Part shown: piece by piece, positions 61,920 through 64,000 of the stretch
Layout: every line of letters starts with the position of its first letter
How positions within the stretch are numbered: position 1 is the stretch's first letter
Assembly: GCA_964635375.1 (NCBI GenBank)
Contig: CAZWOU010000008.1
Span: forward strand, 1 to 64,000
DNA: 64,000 nucleotides
Direction: 5' to 3'
DNA from: CAZMNY01 sp964635375
GTDB lineage: Bacteria; Planctomycetota; Planctomycetia; Pirellulales; Pirellulaceae
Program-made: the position numbers and the translations under genes
The notes under the pieces: generated by a model
Told to the model about the DNA's origin: nothing
Databases searched by the model: none
Seen by the model: only the letters and a program-made list of their open reading frames with translations

Positions 61920-63188
61920 CTACTCGGCGCCCGCCTTGCCGATGCAGTAAAGCGTGGTTGTCGAGCGGATAAAGATCTGGCCGTCCAGCAACACTGGTGT
62001 GGCGACAGTGAATTCACCGTCGAGCGTATTCGAGGCGAGCAGTTTGGCCTCATCGCCCATGTCAGCGACGACGAAGGTCTCGCCATCCTCGCGAGTCAGG
62101 TAGATTCGATCCCCTGCCAAGACAGGCGAACTGCTGTAGCCGCTGCGGGTCTTCGGCACCTTAATCGTCCAAATCTGCTTCCCGGTCTTTGCATCCAAAC
62201 AGAACAGTTGTCCTTTGTCCTTGCACACGAATACACGACCCGCTTTTGCGGCGGGCGTAGGGACATCCGCAGAGGGGCCAGTGAGCGTCCACGCCACATG
62301 AGACTTGGTCACGTCGCCCTCGCCGCCCATGCGAATCGACGTCAAAGTCCCTCCCCTCGCATAGGGCGCGACCACGGTTCCATCAATTGTCACGGGGGAG
62401 GCAATCGAGCGATAGTATTTGTGTGAGGTCGGGTTGAGCCCGCCAACGCGCCAAACTTCCTTGCCGTCTTCTGCATTGTGCAGCGTAACGTGATCGGCGC
62501 CGAGCACGATCAATCGTTGACGCCCGTCCACCGTGACGACCAACGGAGTTGAGTAGCTTTGCGCGGCCTCCTCGGGCGCGTCGAGCATGCGATCTTGCTT
62601 CCAAGCCAGCTCACCGGTCTGTTTATCGAAAGCCGCCAAGTAGGATGGGCCGCTCTGCATGCAGGCGACGACAACGTGGTTCTTCGTCAGCACGGGCGAA
62701 GTGCCGAGGTCCCACCAAAGCGTATCTTTGTCGATCTCTTTCTGTAGGTTCTTGGACCAGACAAGCTGGCCGTCAAAACCGACACAGGCCAAGTCACCGC
62801 TCTTGAAGTATGCATAGACGTTCTTCCCGTCCGTTGCCGGCGAAGGGTTGCTTCCGGTGGCTTTCTTGTGCTTGCCGGGTCGTTCCTTGCCAAGTCGCAG
62901 CGACCATTTGCTGACGCCGTCGGCACGATTGAAACAATGCAGCATGTTGCTGCCCTCCCCGTCCCCGCTCGTGATGAACAGATGGTCGTTCCAAATCGCT
63001 GGAGTCGAACTGCCCTCGCCGGGCAGCTTGACTTTCCAGGCAATGTTCTTGTCCGCGCTCCACTCAAGCGGGTAGTCCGATCCGCGAGCGACGCCGTCGT
63101 AATTTGGACCCCGCCAATTCGGCCAATTGTCCGCCCAGACATTCGCCGGCGCAAGAACCGCCAAGAACAACGCACATCGAAACAACAT
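61920..63188 (-). CDS. Exported PQQ-binding-like beta-propeller protein
   Basis: A 422-residue protein with signal peptide MLFRCALFLAVLAPANVWAD. The mature N-terminus NWPNWRGPNYDGVA is the usual opening of planctomycete PQQ-like/BamB-like propellers. Blades show the WxxxL tryptophan-docking pattern (NIAWKVKLPGEG, KWSLRLGKERPG, LVWSKNLQ, LAWKQDRML, EVWRVGGLN, KQIWTIKVPKT). No cofactor ligands can be assigned, so enzymatic activity is doubtful; a scaffold role is as likely. It is transcribed away from the 63477 gene, with a 288-bp divergent intergenic region that shows no other feature. Confidence 0.82.
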   Translation of the reverse strand: MLFRCALFLAVLAPANVWADNWPNWRGPNYDGVARGSDYPLEWSADKNIAWKVKLPGEGSSTPAIWNDHLFITSGDGEGSNMLHCFNRADGVSKWSLRLGKERPGKHKKATGSNPSPATDGKNVYAYFKSGDLACVGFDGQLVWSKNLQKEIDKDTLWWDLGTSPVLTKNHVVVACMQSGPSYLAAFDKQTGELAWKQDRMLDAPEEAAQSYSTPLVVTVDGRQRLIVLGADHVTLHNAEDGKEVWRVGGLNPTSHKYYRSIASPVTIDGTVVAPYARGGTLTSIRMGGEGDVTKSHVAWTLTGPSADVPTPAAKAGRVFVCKDKGQLFCLDAKTGKQIWTIKVPKTRSGYSSSPVLAGDRIYLTREDGETFVVADMGDEAKLLASNTLDGEFTVATPVLLDGQIFIRSTTTLYCIGKAGAE

Positions 63189-63476
63189 ATTTCACCGCTC
63201 CCATAATTGGTTCATTCAAGCGAGTCCCTGAGCCTGGCCTCGCTGCGAGGTCAACCGGCCCAATACAAAGACGTTCGCCAGCGCAAGGACGATCCCAGTA
63301 TAGCTGGTCCTCGCGTGGCGGGGGCCAATGGCGACTTGGCAGGCATCTCGTTCCGTCGTCTGCATCCGGAAAAGTGGAGGATAATTCTCCACTTCCATCG
63401 TGGCCATTTGACACGGTTGGAACTGGTCACCTACCATCAAACGTCTCAGATTCCGACTCCTGTACGCGAGCCCAAC

Positions 63477-64000
63477 ATGCATCACCGCCGTAATATCCTC
63501 TTGTGGTTCTCCGCCTCTCTCATTCTGGGCGGCGTCAGACTTGTGGCGGCGGAAGTCAGCCAGCAGCCACCGGCGCGCCAGCCGTCGATCGTCGTTGGTG
63601 CAAAGTCCGCGCAGGAAGAAGCTGCCCAAACCAGCCCCGCAACTGCGGCCGCAAGCAAGAGTCAACTGATCGGCAAAGGGCCGCAAGTTCAGTGGATCTG
63701 GGGGCCCAAACCCAAGCAGCAATCGTATTTTCTCCGCAAGGAGTTCGAGGCCCAGTCGGATTCCGCAGTCTTAATCGCAACCTGCGACAACCAGATGACG
63801 GTCTGGCTCAACGGAACCGAGGTAGCGAAGAGTACAAGTTGGGAGCGGCCGGTCCTGGTCGACGTCAGCAAGGCCATTAAGCGAGGCAAGAACACGCTAT
63901 TGGTCGAAGCGGGCAATCAGGGAGGCGTGGCGGGGTTCGCTCTCAAACTCGTCGCGGGCTCGACCTATGTGGTGAGCGACGCCTCTTGGTCCTCCGCCAA
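63477..64000 (+). CDS. Exported protein with galactose-binding-like domain, 3' truncated by window edge
   Basis: The frame starts at ATG 63477 and stays open to the end of the window (174 codons visible), so no stop is seen. A signal peptide (MHHRRNILLWFSASLILGG...VAAE) is followed by a Gln/Ala/Pro-rich linker. A beta-sandwich follows (VQWIWGPKPKQQSYFLRKEFE, TVWLNGTEVAKSTSW, IKRGKNTLLVEAGNQGG) resembling galactose-binding-like domains. In planctomycetes this N-terminal module commonly precedes a PVC-type haem-binding and HEAT-repeat protein. Which C-terminal domains this gene carries cannot be known from the window. Confidence 0.75.
   Translation, partial: MHHRRNILLWFSASLILGGVRLVAAEVSQQPPARQPSIVVGAKSAQEEAAQTSPATAAASKSQLIGKGPQVQWIWGPKPKQQSYFLRKEFEAQSDSAVLIATCDNQMTVWLNGTEVAKSTSWERPVLVDVSKAIKRGKNTLLVEAGNQGGVAGFALKLVAGSTYVVSDASWSSA

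Overview
The window is bacterial, moderately GC-rich and almost fully coding. Its gene content points to a Planctomycetes genome, probably Pirellulales. It has five planctomycete-cytochrome/DUF1549/DUF1553 proteins, each adjacent to a DUF1501 protein, plus one DUF1592/DUF1552 pair. It also carries four secreted sulfatases, many predicted Sec or Tat signal peptides, and several PQQ-type or lectin-like exported proteins. No rRNA, tRNA, CRISPR array, prophage or insertion sequence was recognised. Two 100-N assembly gaps (41213-41312 and 54387-54486) both fall inside tandem-repeat coding sequence.

Layout. 1-3673: a 5'-truncated glycoside-hydrolase-like gene and a GH32/43-like beta-propeller. 3863-4645: a CpdA-type phosphodiesterase behind a good -10 box. 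4663-13786: two DUF1553+DUF1501 modules facing each other tail to tail. 13971-14777: a cyanophycinase-like protein, then three 18-bp repeats in a divergent promoter region. 14962-20508: the DUF1592/DUF1552 pair. 20574-25482: three sulfatases, interrupted by a 56-residue Cys-rich small protein on the other strand. 25527-28680: DinB-like protein, LysE-type exporter and a fourth sulfatase. 28783-34606: a short RecQ, a TIGR01777 epimerase, a secreted propeller, and a DUF485-like/sodium-solute symporter pair. 34721-39235: a membrane protein, a QueC that has lost all four zinc cysteines, and an MBL-fold protein. 39514-41646: an elicitor-like transglutaminase and a secreted (GGAAQK)n repeat protein, both with strong terminators. 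42496-48790: a DUF1549/1553 gene with an apparent 1-nt frameshift at its signal-peptide junction, then DUF1501 and a PPC-like protein. 48826-51656: an SDR, a redoxin whose catalytic cysteine codon is TGA, and an RlmM-like methyltransferase. 51712-61633: two more modules on the minus strand. 61920-64000: a PQQ-like propeller and the start of another exported protein.

How the genes fit together. Most products are predicted to be exported. They match the planctomycete envelope and polysaccharide-degradation repertoire: sulfatases with a formylglycine motif, DUF1501 proteins related to the alkaline-phosphatase/sulfatase fold, and possible haem-carrying PSCyt proteins. What the PSCyt/DUF1501 modules do is not established.

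The strongest unexpected signal is at 49804-50370. An in-frame TGA replaces the first Cys of a redoxin CxxC motif, giving U-R-F-C. Directly downstream is a stem-loop that fits the bacterial SECIS model: a 7-bp perfect upper stem, a GUU loop 21 nt after the UGA, and an 8-bp lower stem. I read this as a selenoprotein gene that ordinary gene callers would split into two fragments.
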